Shown: positions 15,280 through 25,116, counted from the stretch's first letter. The stretch: 64,000 nt of DNA from Pseudoalteromonas apostichopi (GCF_030297135.1 NZ_AP028065.1:3162001-3226000), one strand, 5' to 3'. Notes: generated by a model from the letters alone, not told the origin. Made by a program: numbers and translations.

Positions 15280-17544
15280 ATGAAGCGACCCTTTCTGAAA
15301 GATCCTAAGTTTATGATGTTGTCGAGCACCAGCTTGGCGGCATGTGTAATGGCAAGCGCTGTTGCACAAGGAGCTGAGATTGAAAAAGACATGGAAGTTA
15401 TTAGCGTTTATGCACAAAAACGTCCGCAAGCAATTGAAGACGTGAGTGTAGCGGTAAGCCAAGTGGATGGCGAAATTTTAAAAGCTCAGCATTTTAAAGA
15501 TTCAACTGAAATTGGTTTGTTTGCGCCAAATGTAAAAATAACCCAAAACGCCGCAGAAGGAACGCCACCTGCTGTTAGTATTCGAGGGGTAGGGTTACTT
15601 GATTACAATACGGCGAACACTTCACCTGTCGCTATGTATATTGATGGCGTTGCGGTGGGGTCTGCCAATAATCAAATTGTTAACTTATACGATATTGAAC
15701 AGCTCGATATTTTACGCGGCCCACAAGGCACTCTGTTTGGGCGCAATTCTACCGGTGGTGCAATTCTGATTCGCTCAAACCGCCCTGAGTTTGATAGCTA
15801 TGGTTCATTGACATTAGGCATTGCCAATAATAACGCTACTAGCATCGATGGTATGTGGAACCAACAACTATCAGATTCAAGTGCAATGCGTATTGCTGTT
15901 AACTATCAAGACTATGAGTACTCAACAAATAATATCTATACAGACTCACCAACAGCAGGTATGGAGCAAAAAAATGCCCGTGTGTCTTTTCTATCTGAGT
16001 GGGATGAGGTTGATCTTTACCTGCAAGCGCATATTGAAGACTGGGATGGTATTGCCCAGCCTGTTGGCAGTATTGGTATTGTCGCCAACCCTTTAACGGG
16101 TGAGCTGTGTTCACCAGCAGATGCAGGCTCAACACGCTGCTTTGATAACTTTGGTTTTAATGATGGCAGTGATGATTTCTTTGCGGTAAGCGTCAATAAT
16201 GACTCGCCTCATAAATCTGATGGCTATGGCTTTATTGCTGAAGTAAATTGGCATTTAAACGAGCAAAGTACTTTTACAACGATTTCGAGCTTTAACGATC
16301 TCGAAAGAAGCCATGCTTTTAATTGCGATGGCTCGCCAGCTCGCTTGTGTGAAGGAGTATTAGGGTTAGATACACATCTAATTAGCCAAGAATTCAGATT
16401 ACTTAACGAATTTGCTGATTACACGTTAACCAGTGGGGTGTATTTTGCAGATGAAACAATTGAGCAAGATAATTTAAATGATATTTTGCGCGATTTTCGT
16501 GGCATTTTACCCACAAACTTAACCGCGACCTTTATCTACGATAACGAAATCGAGATGCTAAATTTGGCAGTATTTAGCCAAATTGAAGTGCCTGTCGCAG
16601 ATAAATGGATGATCACCGCGGGTCTTAGATATGACTATGAGTCACTTGAGTATGACTCAATCGCCACGTTAAATACGGTGCTTGATGTGAACGACTTAGA
16701 CGGTGTGCTTGTACCATTTTATCGCGTCACGGATGAGCAATCAGATAATGGCTTTAGCGGGCAATTTGCAATTAATTATCGTTATTCAGATGCAAGCAAT
16801 CTTTATTATCGTTTTGCAAATGGTAGTAAAAGTGGCGGCTACAATGGCGGCTTTTTGTCATCTGAAGAACAAGCAATGTTAGCAAACTACGGCAAAGAGC
16901 GCTTAAATGCCCATGAAGTTGGCTTGAAGTCGTTCTGGCCTAGCCAGCAATTAAGAATGAATTGGGCAGCGTTTTACTATGATTATAACGACCAACAGGT
17001 GTTTATGAACCAAGCGTCAGAAACACCACAAATGCCACCAGTGCAATTACTTGAAAATGTAGCTGATTCAACAATTTATGGTCTTGAAACTGAAATTAAT
17101 TACCAAGCAACTAAGCAATTAGCCATGCTACTTTCAGTAGGTTATATCCCCCATGCTGAATTTGAAGAATACGTTGACCCTCTTGGCAATAGTATTACCG
17201 ATAACCAACTACCATTTACTTCTAAATGGAATGTATCAGCGGGATTAAAATATGATACCAGCTTGGCGTCGTATCCGTTATCGGCAAACATTATTTACGA
17301 TTATCAGTCTGAATTTTATTTTGATCAGAACATGAACCCATATGCTCGCCAAGACGGCTTTAGCATTGTGAATGCGCATCTAAAATACGATGTTGATAAT
17401 TGGTCATTTACTTTGTGGGGCAAAAATTTATTTGATACTGAATATAGTCAGTTAAAGTTCGATTTAAGTTCGTTCCTAGGCATGCTTGAAGACTTTAAAG
17501 GGGAAGGGCGTCGCTATGGCTTTGATGTTTCACTACAATTCTAG
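15280..17544 (+). CDS. TonB-dependent outer-membrane receptor
   Basis: 754 aa with a signal peptide (cut around residue 31, AQGAE), a TonB-box-like MEVISVYAQKRPQ, the plug (SIRGVGLLDYN, YIDGVAVGS, ILRGPQGTLFGRNSTGGAI) and a 22-strand-type barrel ending with aromatic Phe. The plug motifs YIDGV and LRGPQGTLFGRNSTGGA are characteristic of the subfamily common in sphingomonads and marine bacteria, often for hydrophobic or complex organic substrates. It lies 142 bp after the FAD oxidoreductase and 37 bp before a hybrid kinase, so import of the compound metabolised by the upstream enzymes is a reasonable guess. Confidence 0.93.
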   Translation: MKRPFLKDPKFMMLSSTSLAACVMASAVAQGAEIEKDMEVISVYAQKRPQAIEDVSVAVSQVDGEILKAQHFKDSTEIGLFAPNVKITQNAAEGTPPAVSIRGVGLLDYNTANTSPVAMYIDGVAVGSANNQIVNLYDIEQLDILRGPQGTLFGRNSTGGAILIRSNRPEFDSYGSLTLGIANNNATSIDGMWNQQLSDSSAMRIAVNYQDYEYSTNNIYTDSPTAGMEQKNARVSFLSEWDEVDLYLQAHIEDWDGIAQPVGSIGIVANPLTGELCSPADAGSTRCFDNFGFNDGSDDFFAVSVNNDSPHKSDGYGFIAEVNWHLNEQSTFTTISSFNDLERSHAFNCDGSPARLCEGVLGLDTHLISQEFRLLNEFADYTLTSGVYFADETIEQDNLNDILRDFRGILPTNLTATFIYDNEIEMLNLAVFSQIEVPVADKWMITAGLRYDYESLEYDSIATLNTVLDVNDLDGVLVPFYRVTDEQSDNGFSGQFAINYRYSDASNLYYRFANGSKSGGYNGGFLSSEEQAMLANYGKERLNAHEVGLKSFWPSQQLRMNWAAFYYDYNDQQVFMNQASETPQMPPVQLLENVADSTIYGLETEINYQATKQLAMLLSVGYIPHAEFEEYVDPLGNSITDNQLPFTSKWNVSAGLKYDTSLASYPLSANIIYDYQSEFYFDQNMNPYARQDGFSIVNAHLKYDVDNWSFTLWGKNLFDTEYSQLKFDLSSFLGMLEDFKGEGRRYGFDVSLQF

Positions 17545-17581
17545 TCGTTGCCATCACCACAATGGTACAGGGGTTTTGTGA

Positions 17582-20263
17582 ATGCGGTTAAAGCTGTATT
17601 TAAGTACTCTGCTGTTATTGTTTATATTAAGTGTTTCGGCTAATGCACAAGATACGTTTGTCTACACTGATGCTGTAGCTGATCAAAACCTCCATGATGT
17701 CGGTGAAGTGTTTATGGCGAACGATAATATGTTCCCGCAATCTGTGGCTGCGATTGATGCTTGGCGAGCCAGCAAAAAACCGCAATCTCGAATAAGCTCT
17801 GTCGGCGGTAGCTATTGGTTAATTGTTGAAATTGAAAATCAAAGTGATATAGATGATTTAGTCCTCTATCCGTATAACACTTTGGTTTCGAAAATAGAAA
17901 GCCGCATTTATGATATATCTGATCCAAGTGCCCCGATACAGCACTTTGTAACCGGTGGGGTCGAGCCTAACCAATTTGCTTTTCACTATGGTAATCGTTT
18001 ATCTCTTGAAAAAGGTAAGCACTACACGTTAATCACTTATTTTGAGAGTGACTACTTTTATACTCCCGCAAAGCTGGTATTAACGCCTTATCAAGATTAT
18101 TTTCAGAACATAACCGTCGAAAATATGATCATGATGCTGTGCTTTGGGGTGGGCATTGCACTTGGTTTATATAATTTATTAATTTACTTGGTTTCCCGTG
18201 ATGTTACACACCTGTATTACGCATTATTTACTGCATCCTGGGTGTTTGCTTGGAGCCATTTTTTCCATATTTCTGATCAGCTGTTTGGTTACTATAATCC
18301 TCATCTTCATTGGCTAGGCTTTGCCCTCACACCATTAACCAATATTCTGTTTTACAACAACTTACTTAAACTCAAAGAAACATTTCCGAAACTGGCGCAA
18401 TTATCACTGACAGTGGGTGTAATTGCCACTTTGGGTATTCCGTTTTGTATTTTATGGCCAAGCTTTGGTTTTTATTGGTCAACGTTAGTAACGGGTGTTG
18501 CTTTATGTTTAGGCTTATACATAGGTATTCGCTGTATGCTCATTGGCTTTAAGCCAGCACGCTATTTTGTGCTGGCTTACATTGCCATGATGCTACCGAA
18601 TATGGTGGGTAATTTAACTAATTTAGGCTTGCTGCCAGCTACTTCCATTAATTTATATTTATTGGGGTTGATAGGCACAGCCATGGACGCCATGTTGCTG
18701 GCGTTTGCTGTGGCCGATAAGTTTAGGCTGCTTCACGATGACAACGTAGAGCTCAATAAAAATCTAGAAGAAAAAGTACATTTAAGAACCTTGGAGCTTG
18801 AAGAGCTTGCCTCTGAGCTTCGCGATGCGAATGAAGCTAAAAGTCGCTTTTTAGCGAATATCAGTCATGAGATTCGCACCCCAATGACATCAATTATTGG
18901 CTATGCAGATGGCATTATGCTCGGGGACATTAAGCCTCATGAGCGCAACCATGGGATTGGCGTTATATTGCAAAATAGCCGCCATGTTCTTGGATTAATA
19001 AACGATATACTCGATATGTCGAAGATTGAAGCCAACAAGCTAGAAATAGATTTAGTCGAAACAGACTTGTTTGCCACGATTGCCAATATTGAGTCACTTA
19101 TTGGCAAGCAAATCCGTGATAAGGGCTTAAAGTTCAGTGTTGATTATCAGTTCCCGTTGCCAGACTACCTAATTACTGATCCGAGTCGATTAAGGCAAAT
19201 CTTATTAAACCTAACAACCAACGCCCTTAAGTTTACTCAAGTCGGGCGTATAACCTTAACGGTGAGCTGTCATAACGATAAGTTGTCGATAAGCGTAAAA
19301 GATACCGGTATCGGCATGACAGACAAAGAGCAACAAGCGTTATTTAGTGCCTTTTATCAGGCGGATTCAAGTATTTCTAGGCAATATGGCGGCACTGGTC
19401 TTGGCCTTAATATTTCTAAAAGCCTCGCCAAAAAATTGGATGGGGATATCAGTGTTAAAAGTAATGTCGGTTCTGGCAGTGAATTTATTTTTACCATGTC
19501 GGTTTATACCACAGATAATACACGTTGGCTCAATGATATGAGTGAAGTCAAACTTGTTGAAACCTCACCGTTTAGTAAGCTTGATGCACCTGAGAACTTA
19601 GAGGGTAGTGTACTACTTGCTGAAGACCACCCAGACAACCGGCGTTTAATTGCGCGAATATTAGAGCGTATGGGACTGACTGTAACAACCGTTGAAAATG
19701 GTAAAGACGCAGTGCAAGCAACCCTAGAAGAGAGTTTTGATCTTATTTTGCTTGATATTCAAATGCCAATCATGGACGGCCAAGAAGCATTAAAGATGAT
19801 GCAAGCTACAGGAGTGAGCGTTCCTATCGTTGCACTTACAGCTAATACCATGAAGCATGAAATTGCCCGTTATATGAAGCAAGGCTTCAATGATTTAATC
19901 GCCAAACCAATTGATAGAAATGCGTTTAGTCATAAAATTGCCAGTTACTTAGATTGCGATGAATTAGCTGATATTAAACTACCTGAAAAAGAGTTTCAGG
20001 CGCTTAAAGATGATTATATAAAGGGCCTTGAAGAACAATATCGAGAAATGCGCGAGCAATATAAAAACATGGATATTGATGGCTTAAGCAGAAATGTTCA
20101 TATGCTTAAAGGCGCTGCAAACATGTTCGAATGTGAAATGCTCTATGTTAAAGCCGTTGCAGTAGATACTGCGCTTAAAAAAGATACCGTCACGCTCGAT
20201 ACGCAGCTTATTGCATCCTTATTTTGTGCCATGCAAGACGAGATAACCAAGGTAACGCATTGA
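17582..20263 (+). CDS. 7TMR-DISM hybrid sensor histidine kinase with receiver and Hpt domains
   Basis: 893 aa. A signal peptide (MRLKLYLSTLLLLFILSVSANA) precedes a periplasmic 7TMR-DISMED2 ligand domain, seven membrane helices (about 180-380), a coiled coil, HisKA with SHEIRTP (His about 429), HATPase (NLTTNALKF, DTGIGM, GGTGLGLNIS), a receiver (LLDIQMP, Asp about 725) and a C-terminal Hpt (NVHMLKGAANMF, His about 840). It is therefore a complete phosphorelay without an output domain. The likely ligand is a carbohydrate-like or other molecule in the periplasm. The gene directly follows the TonB receptor, and no DNA-binding response regulator is adjacent. Confidence 0.93.
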   Translation: MRLKLYLSTLLLLFILSVSANAQDTFVYTDAVADQNLHDVGEVFMANDNMFPQSVAAIDAWRASKKPQSRISSVGGSYWLIVEIENQSDIDDLVLYPYNTLVSKIESRIYDISDPSAPIQHFVTGGVEPNQFAFHYGNRLSLEKGKHYTLITYFESDYFYTPAKLVLTPYQDYFQNITVENMIMMLCFGVGIALGLYNLLIYLVSRDVTHLYYALFTASWVFAWSHFFHISDQLFGYYNPHLHWLGFALTPLTNILFYNNLLKLKETFPKLAQLSLTVGVIATLGIPFCILWPSFGFYWSTLVTGVALCLGLYIGIRCMLIGFKPARYFVLAYIAMMLPNMVGNLTNLGLLPATSINLYLLGLIGTAMDAMLLAFAVADKFRLLHDDNVELNKNLEEKVHLRTLELEELASELRDANEAKSRFLANISHEIRTPMTSIIGYADGIMLGDIKPHERNHGIGVILQNSRHVLGLINDILDMSKIEANKLEIDLVETDLFATIANIESLIGKQIRDKGLKFSVDYQFPLPDYLITDPSRLRQILLNLTTNALKFTQVGRITLTVSCHNDKLSISVKDTGIGMTDKEQQALFSAFYQADSSISRQYGGTGLGLNISKSLAKKLDGDISVKSNVGSGSEFIFTMSVYTTDNTRWLNDMSEVKLVETSPFSKLDAPENLEGSVLLAEDHPDNRRLIARILERMGLTVTTVENGKDAVQATLEESFDLILLDIQMPIMDGQEALKMMQATGVSVPIVALTANTMKHEIARYMKQGFNDLIAKPIDRNAFSHKIASYLDCDELADIKLPEKEFQALKDDYIKGLEEQYREMREQYKNMDIDGLSRNVHMLKGAANMFECEMLYVKAVAVDTALKKDTVTLDTQLIASLFCAMQDEITKVTH

Positions 20264-20352
20264 TTGCTTGAATAGCGGCTATTTCTTTGTAAGCACAGAC
20301 AAATTAATTATTTCCTGATATTAATATTGTTAAAACACCTTGCTGGGAAGAC

Positions 20353-21621
20353 ATGATGCAGTATCAACATATTTCAGTACCATCGAATGGCGTGCAAATT
20401 ACTATCGATAGTAAGGGCCAGTGGCATATTCCTGACAATCCAGTTATTGCTTACATTGAAGGCGATGGTGTCGGTCATGATATAAGCCCGGTGATGCGTG
20501 AGATTGTCGATGCAGCAGTGGACCATGCTTATCAAGGCGATAAACAAATACATTGGATGGAAGTGTTCAATGGCGAAAAAGCAGCAGCGCTTTATGATGG
20601 TGACTGGTTCCCGCAAGAAACCCTGCATGCCGTTAGGCAGTTTAAAATTGCCATAAAGGGGCCGCTAACAACCCCCCTTGGCGGTGGCTTTCGCTCTTTA
20701 AATGTGGCCCTTCGTCATGAGATGGATTTATTCGTTAACATGCGGCCCATTCGCAGTTATCCGCACTTACCATCACCTTTAAAAGAACCTGAAAAAACCC
20801 AAATAACAGTAATCCGCGACAGCTCAGAAGACGTTTATTCAGGCATTGAGTGGCAGGCTGGCAGTATTGACAACGAGCGGATGCTTGATTTTCTGTGTCA
20901 AGAAATGGGTGTCACCCGACTACGTTTTGATAACCAATGCGGCATTGGTATTAAAAACAGCTCGAAAGAGGCGGCAGAACGCTTGATGCGCTATGCCCTT
21001 AACTTTGCCCTTAAAGAGCACAGTGAATCACTGACTGTGGTGCACAAAGGTAATGTACTTAAATTTACCGATGGCGCCTTTAAACGCTGGGCATTTGCCC
21101 TTGCTGAGCAAGAGTTTAACGCTATAGCGCATGACAATGGTCGTTGGTTAGTTATCAAACGTGAAGAGCAAGATGATTTAATCATCAAAGAAGTCATTGC
21201 CGATAACATGTTACAACAAGCGCTGCTCACTCCTGAGCAATTCGATGTGGTGGTAACAACCAATCAAAACGGCGATTACTTAGCTGATATGTTAACAGCA
21301 CAAGTCGGTGGGGTAGGAATTATGCCTGCGGCAAACTTAAATAATGAAGTAGCCTTTTTTGAACCGACTCATGGCACATTTAATCGCATTGCCGGTGAAG
21401 ACAGTGCAAATCCAACAAGCAGTATTTTAAGTGCGGTAATGATGCTACGTTTTATGGGCTGGCATCAAGCTGCGAATAGAATAGAAAAAGCTCTAGAACA
21501 GACGCTTAAAGCAAATGAAATGACGTTTGACTTGGCTAATTTAGTAGCCGATGCGACGATGCTTAGTTGCAGTGATTTTGCAAAAAGCATCATCGCGCGA
21601 ATAAGTAACTCAAATAATTAA
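20353..21621 (+). CDS. icd: Isocitrate dehydrogenase, E. coli Icd-like, with altered coenzyme pocket
   Basis: TCA-cycle oxidative decarboxylation of isocitrate. 422 aa (E. coli 416). The substrate and phosphorylation loop GPLTTPLGGGFRSLNVALR matches E. coli, with the AceK target Ser at about residue 115; RDSSEDVYSGIEW is also kept. The five residues that bind the 2'-phosphate of NADP in E. coli (Lys344, Tyr345, Val351, Tyr391, Arg395) are here Arg345, Ile346, Ala352, Phe392 and Asn396, so strict NADP dependence is doubtful. aceK lies two genes downstream. Start could be the second Met (20356), given GGAAG just upstream. Confidence 0.87.
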   Translation: MMQYQHISVPSNGVQITIDSKGQWHIPDNPVIAYIEGDGVGHDISPVMREIVDAAVDHAYQGDKQIHWMEVFNGEKAAALYDGDWFPQETLHAVRQFKIAIKGPLTTPLGGGFRSLNVALRHEMDLFVNMRPIRSYPHLPSPLKEPEKTQITVIRDSSEDVYSGIEWQAGSIDNERMLDFLCQEMGVTRLRFDNQCGIGIKNSSKEAAERLMRYALNFALKEHSESLTVVHKGNVLKFTDGAFKRWAFALAEQEFNAIAHDNGRWLVIKREEQDDLIIKEVIADNMLQQALLTPEQFDVVVTTNQNGDYLADMLTAQVGGVGIMPAANLNNEVAFFEPTHGTFNRIAGEDSANPTSSILSAVMMLRFMGWHQAANRIEKALEQTLKANEMTFDLANLVADATMLSCSDFAKSIIARISNSNN

Positions 21622-21626
21622 CCATA

Positions 21627-22070
21627 TTATGCGGCACTGGCGCTTTTAACTGCGTAGACACATGGTTTACCTGTTAATTGTGCTGCACGTTGGTAAATAT
21701 GTTCTGCACCTGGTTCATTGCTTGTCATGCCTGTTAATGTGTCCATTAACGCAACCACTAAAATAGCGGGTACTTGGCAGCAGTATTCATCGAGTACTGC
21801 AGTTGTTGTTTGAGCATCAACATGACAATGCGGGTGAGTGCGTACTGTGCTGTATGCTTTTAACAGTGTGTCCGCTTGTAAAACATCATCATCTTGATGT
21901 TTGGTTTTACGGCATTGGCAACCAAACTCATCAACCATAGTGGCTAATGTTTGGTAAATTTCTTCACAAGGTAAATTACTTTTTTTACAAAGTTGTTGCT
22001 CGATGAATGAGTGTAATTGACCATTAATGTAAAGGCCGTCCTGTTGAGTGAATTGCGCTGAAGTTTCCAT
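21627..22070 (-). CDS. Cys/His-rich protein of unknown function
   Basis: 147 aa from the ATG at 22070 (METSAQFTQQDG); an ATG at 22076 is also possible. No signal peptide. It has repeated Cys and His: CKKSNLPCEE, EFGCQCRKTKHQDDD, HPHCHVDA, EYCCQVP and a late GKPCVYAV, which may bind a metal or form a redox switch. I do not recognise a family. It converges on icd (stops 5 bp apart) and has a palindrome (22153-22171) in its promoter region, placing it between icd and the LysR gene. Confidence 0.65.
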   Translation of the reverse strand: METSAQFTQQDGLYINGQLHSFIEQQLCKKSNLPCEEIYQTLATMVDEFGCQCRKTKHQDDDVLQADTLLKAYSTVRTHPHCHVDAQTTTAVLDEYCCQVPAILVVALMDTLTGMTSNEPGAEHIYQRAAQLTGKPCVYAVKSASAA

Positions 22071-22152
22071 AATCATTTTCTCTTTGTTTATGTGCTTAAC
22101 TTCACTCTAGCCCTTCACTCATTATTAATGAAATTGTTGTTTTCAATAACTG

Positions 22153-22171
22153 ATATTGATTTTATCAATAT
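22153..22171. promoter_or_regulatory. Candidate operator upstream of the Cys-rich gene
   Basis: ATATTGA and TCAATAT form a perfect inverted repeat around TTTTA. The core ATTGATTTTATCAAT has the T-N11-A form expected of LysR-type sites. Half-site spacing is one base short for an FNR box. Binding by the LysR protein encoded beside it is inferred. Confidence 0.4.
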
Positions 22172-22181
22172 TACGCTGTTT

Positions 22182-23129
22182 TTAGCGATCAGCCACGGTA
22201 CTGGCAAAGGCAAGTAGCTCTCTGCGAAGCCACTGGTGCGGGTTTGCGTGATGTAACAAAGGGCTCCATAACATTTTCACTTCAATAGGAACAATTTGAA
22301 AAGGCACTGGACTTATTACCAAATCAGTGTGTTTTGCTAATAACATGGCTTGTCGACGAGGTAATGTGGCAATCAGTTTTGGTGATTGACACAGCAAGCT
22401 TGCCACCATGTAGTGGCGGGTGAATACGCGAATATTGCGGGTTTGTTCTAATTGCCATAATGCCTCATCGACCCAGCCGAGTTTTTGACTACCTGATTTA
22501 TTCGTCAATGCCGCTTCTACGCCCCAACCTGCCCGATTCACCCAAATGTGCTCTTGTGCAAGGTAGCCTTCAAGATTTTGCTGTTGTAAGTAGGGATTGT
22601 CTGGGTGTGTTAAGCAGCAGTAATTATCGCGCCAAACACTGGCTTGGTGGAATGAGCGGGGCAGGCCGTTAAAGCGGTTTATGGCAAGGTCGATGGTGCC
22701 TTTTTCCATATCTTGAAGATTAACATCGCTTGGGCTCAAAATATCAAAGTTAAGTCCCGGATTTTTTTCCAGCTGCTGCGTGATAAACGGCGCAATTAGG
22801 GTTGATTCTAGGTAGTCGTTTGCCATAATCCGAAATGTAATTTTAGCTGTGCTAGGGTCGAATACTTCACTTGGCTGAGTAATTTCTTCGGCCATTTTTA
22901 ACAGTGATTCTATTTCAGGTTTAAGGCTGAGCGCTTTTGCTGTCGGCGTCATCGTGCCCGCGGCTCTCACTAATAATGGATCATCAAATAAATCACGTAA
23001 ACGCTTAAGGGCATTACTCATTGCTGGTTGAGTCAAAGCCAGTTTATTGGCGGCTTTTGACACACTTTGTTCATCAATGAGGACATTTAAATACACTAAT
23101 AGGTTGAGGTCGACGTGCCTAATATTCAT
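22182..23129 (-). CDS. LysR-family transcriptional regulator
   Basis: 315 aa. N-terminal winged helix with the usual signature (VSKAANKLALTQPAMSNALKRLRDLFDDPLLVR, about residues 24-56), followed by the PBP2-type effector domain (ILSPSDVNLQDMEKGTIDLAINRF). This belongs to the NodD/LeuO/TrpI-like group. It is divergent from aceK and lies two genes from icd, so control of isocitrate flux (TCA cycle against glyoxylate shunt) is an attractive but unproven role. Confidence 0.9.
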   Translation of the reverse strand: MNIRHVDLNLLVYLNVLIDEQSVSKAANKLALTQPAMSNALKRLRDLFDDPLLVRAAGTMTPTAKALSLKPEIESLLKMAEEITQPSEVFDPSTAKITFRIMANDYLESTLIAPFITQQLEKNPGLNFDILSPSDVNLQDMEKGTIDLAINRFNGLPRSFHQASVWRDNYCCLTHPDNPYLQQQNLEGYLAQEHIWVNRAGWGVEAALTNKSGSQKLGWVDEALWQLEQTRNIRVFTRHYMVASLLCQSPKLIATLPRRQAMLLAKHTDLVISPVPFQIVPIEVKMLWSPLLHHANPHQWLRRELLAFASTVADR

Positions 23130-23234
23130 TTGATCAATCTTATTTATTATCTTTATTAATTACCTAAATTAAAGCGCGCTTGCTATTGTGTGTAAACAAG
23201 GCGACTAAAATAATCAGCATAAGCGATAAAAATA

Positions 23235-25064
23235 ATGCCACAGCAGAGCTCACATTTGGCTGTTAAATCACACAGCGAACAGTTAAATCAGGTAGTAGCG
23301 ACTAAGCTTGCCCGCGCGGTGTATGCTGGCTTTGAGGCTATGTTTGCAGAGTTTTTAAATATTACCCTCGGTGCACAAAGTCGTTTTGAACAGCGCCAGT
23401 GGCATCAAGTTCAAGGGGCTATGAAATCGCGATTACAGGTTTACGAAGGGCAAGTAAAAAAGGTAAGCCAAGCAGTAAAAATTATTGCTTATAGCGAGGT
23501 AGATGACCCTGCAATTTGGTTACTAGCCAAAAAAATATACGCAGAAATGGTGCAAAGCCATGAAAACCAGCCCATTGCTCATACTTTTTTTAACTCAACC
23601 TTCGGTGCTATTTGGGACTCACGAAAAATCCGCAATGTACATTTGTTTGTACTAAAAGCACGTTATCAACTTGGGCCGCGGCCTTTTGATTCATTGGTTA
23701 GCCGCATTTCTTTACAAAATGGTTTTGAAAGTGCCATCAGTAGCTTAATAAAACGCCATGTGTTTCGTTCACAATACGCTGATTTTACTGGTGATGTTGC
23801 CATGTTGCAGCGTACTTTAATTGCGGGTGCAAAACTGCAATGCCCGCAAGTCTATGAGCTACTTGCACTCAACGATGGTTATATTGAATACGCAAATTCT
23901 TTGTTTTTCAGAAATAAAGCGTGTTACATCATAGGTCGATGTATTGCTAAAAATGGCGATAACATGCCATTTGCGATTGCGTTATTAAACAGTGAAAAAG
24001 GTCTGCATATTGATGCTGTGATGATGGGAGCTGACCAACTTAGCTTGCTGTTTGGCTTTGCCCGTACTTATTTTATGGTCGATACCGACCAACCCGCACG
24101 ATACGTTGATTATCTCAGTGTTTTAATGCCCCATAAGCAACGCTTTGAGTTGTTTAATGCCATAGGCTTTATCAAACATGCTAAAACCGAGTTCTATCGT
24201 TACAAAGTTGATACCACGCGCAATAGCCCTGTGGATGATAAATACATTATTGCGCCAGGAACGCCGGGCATGGTAATGCTAGTATTTACAACCCCAGGCT
24301 CAGATTATGTCTATAAGGTAATCAAAGATAAATTCAGTGCACCGAAAACAGCCACCAAACAGCAGGTCATGGCCAAATACGATTTTGTTAAACAAGCCGA
24401 CAGAGTTGGCCGGTTAGTTGATACACATGAATTTCGTTATTTAGCGTTTGATTTAAGTCGATTTAGTGAAGAGCTAATAAAGACAATGCAGCAGCAAATT
24501 GGTGATAGTTTAGTAATTTCGGGGAATGCACTTATATTGCGCCATGTTTATGTAGAACGCAAAATGACGCCGCTTAATTTGTATATCAATGACTGTGATG
24601 AGCGAAAACTGCAGCAAGTCATGGTTGATTACGGTAAAGCGATAAAAGAGCTCGCGGGGGCTAATATCTTTCCCGGTGATATGCTGATGAAGAACTTTGG
24701 TGTCACTCGTTGGGGAAGAGTAGTGTTCTATGACTACGATGAAATTTGCCCAATGACAGAATGTCAATTTAGAGAGCTGCCAAAAACTGATGACTCATTA
24801 GATGAACTCAGCAGCGAAAGCTACTTTGACATCGCAGAAAACGATGTATTTCCTAGCCAGTTTAAAGTATTTTTTAGCGCCAATAAGCGGGCGTTTGATT
24901 ATTTTAATGCAGCCCACCAAGATATTTTCACAGCCACTATGTGGCAGCAATTACAAGCGGCTATTAACGATGGGCAATTGCTTGATGTTTATCCTTATAA
25001 GCAGTCTTGGCGCTTTTCTTCGATGAAAGCTCAAATGAAAAAATCTCAACCTATAACTGTTTAA
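23235..25064 (+). CDS. aceK: Isocitrate dehydrogenase kinase/phosphatase
   Basis: Bifunctional enzyme that phosphorylates and dephosphorylates isocitrate dehydrogenase to shift carbon between the TCA cycle and the glyoxylate shunt. 609 aa (E. coli 578). The N-terminal regulatory domain aligns with AceK (GFEAMFAEFLNITLGAQSRFEQRQWHQV); the kinase-like half shows TTPGSDYVYKVIKDKF with the ATP-binding Lys and later ANIFPGDMLMKNFGVTRWGRVVFYDYDE, the catalytic and metal-binding DxxxxN...D region. aceB and aceA are not next to it, which differs from the E. coli aceBAK operon; instead it clusters with icd. Confidence 0.94.
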   Translation: MPQQSSHLAVKSHSEQLNQVVATKLARAVYAGFEAMFAEFLNITLGAQSRFEQRQWHQVQGAMKSRLQVYEGQVKKVSQAVKIIAYSEVDDPAIWLLAKKIYAEMVQSHENQPIAHTFFNSTFGAIWDSRKIRNVHLFVLKARYQLGPRPFDSLVSRISLQNGFESAISSLIKRHVFRSQYADFTGDVAMLQRTLIAGAKLQCPQVYELLALNDGYIEYANSLFFRNKACYIIGRCIAKNGDNMPFAIALLNSEKGLHIDAVMMGADQLSLLFGFARTYFMVDTDQPARYVDYLSVLMPHKQRFELFNAIGFIKHAKTEFYRYKVDTTRNSPVDDKYIIAPGTPGMVMLVFTTPGSDYVYKVIKDKFSAPKTATKQQVMAKYDFVKQADRVGRLVDTHEFRYLAFDLSRFSEELIKTMQQQIGDSLVISGNALILRHVYVERKMTPLNLYINDCDERKLQQVMVDYGKAIKELAGANIFPGDMLMKNFGVTRWGRVVFYDYDEICPMTECQFRELPKTDDSLDELSSESYFDIAENDVFPSQFKVFFSANKRAFDYFNAAHQDIFTATMWQQLQAAINDGQLLDVYPYKQSWRFSSMKAQMKKSQPITV

Positions 25065-25116
25065 TAGTAACATAGTGTTAGCGTATGCTATTGAAAAAAT
25101 AGCTAAGGAACGCACT

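Noticed and set aside
22153..22171. FNR box upstream of the Cys-rich gene
   Set aside because: The half sites TTGAT and ATCAA are 3 bases apart instead of 4; kept only as a general operator candidate.
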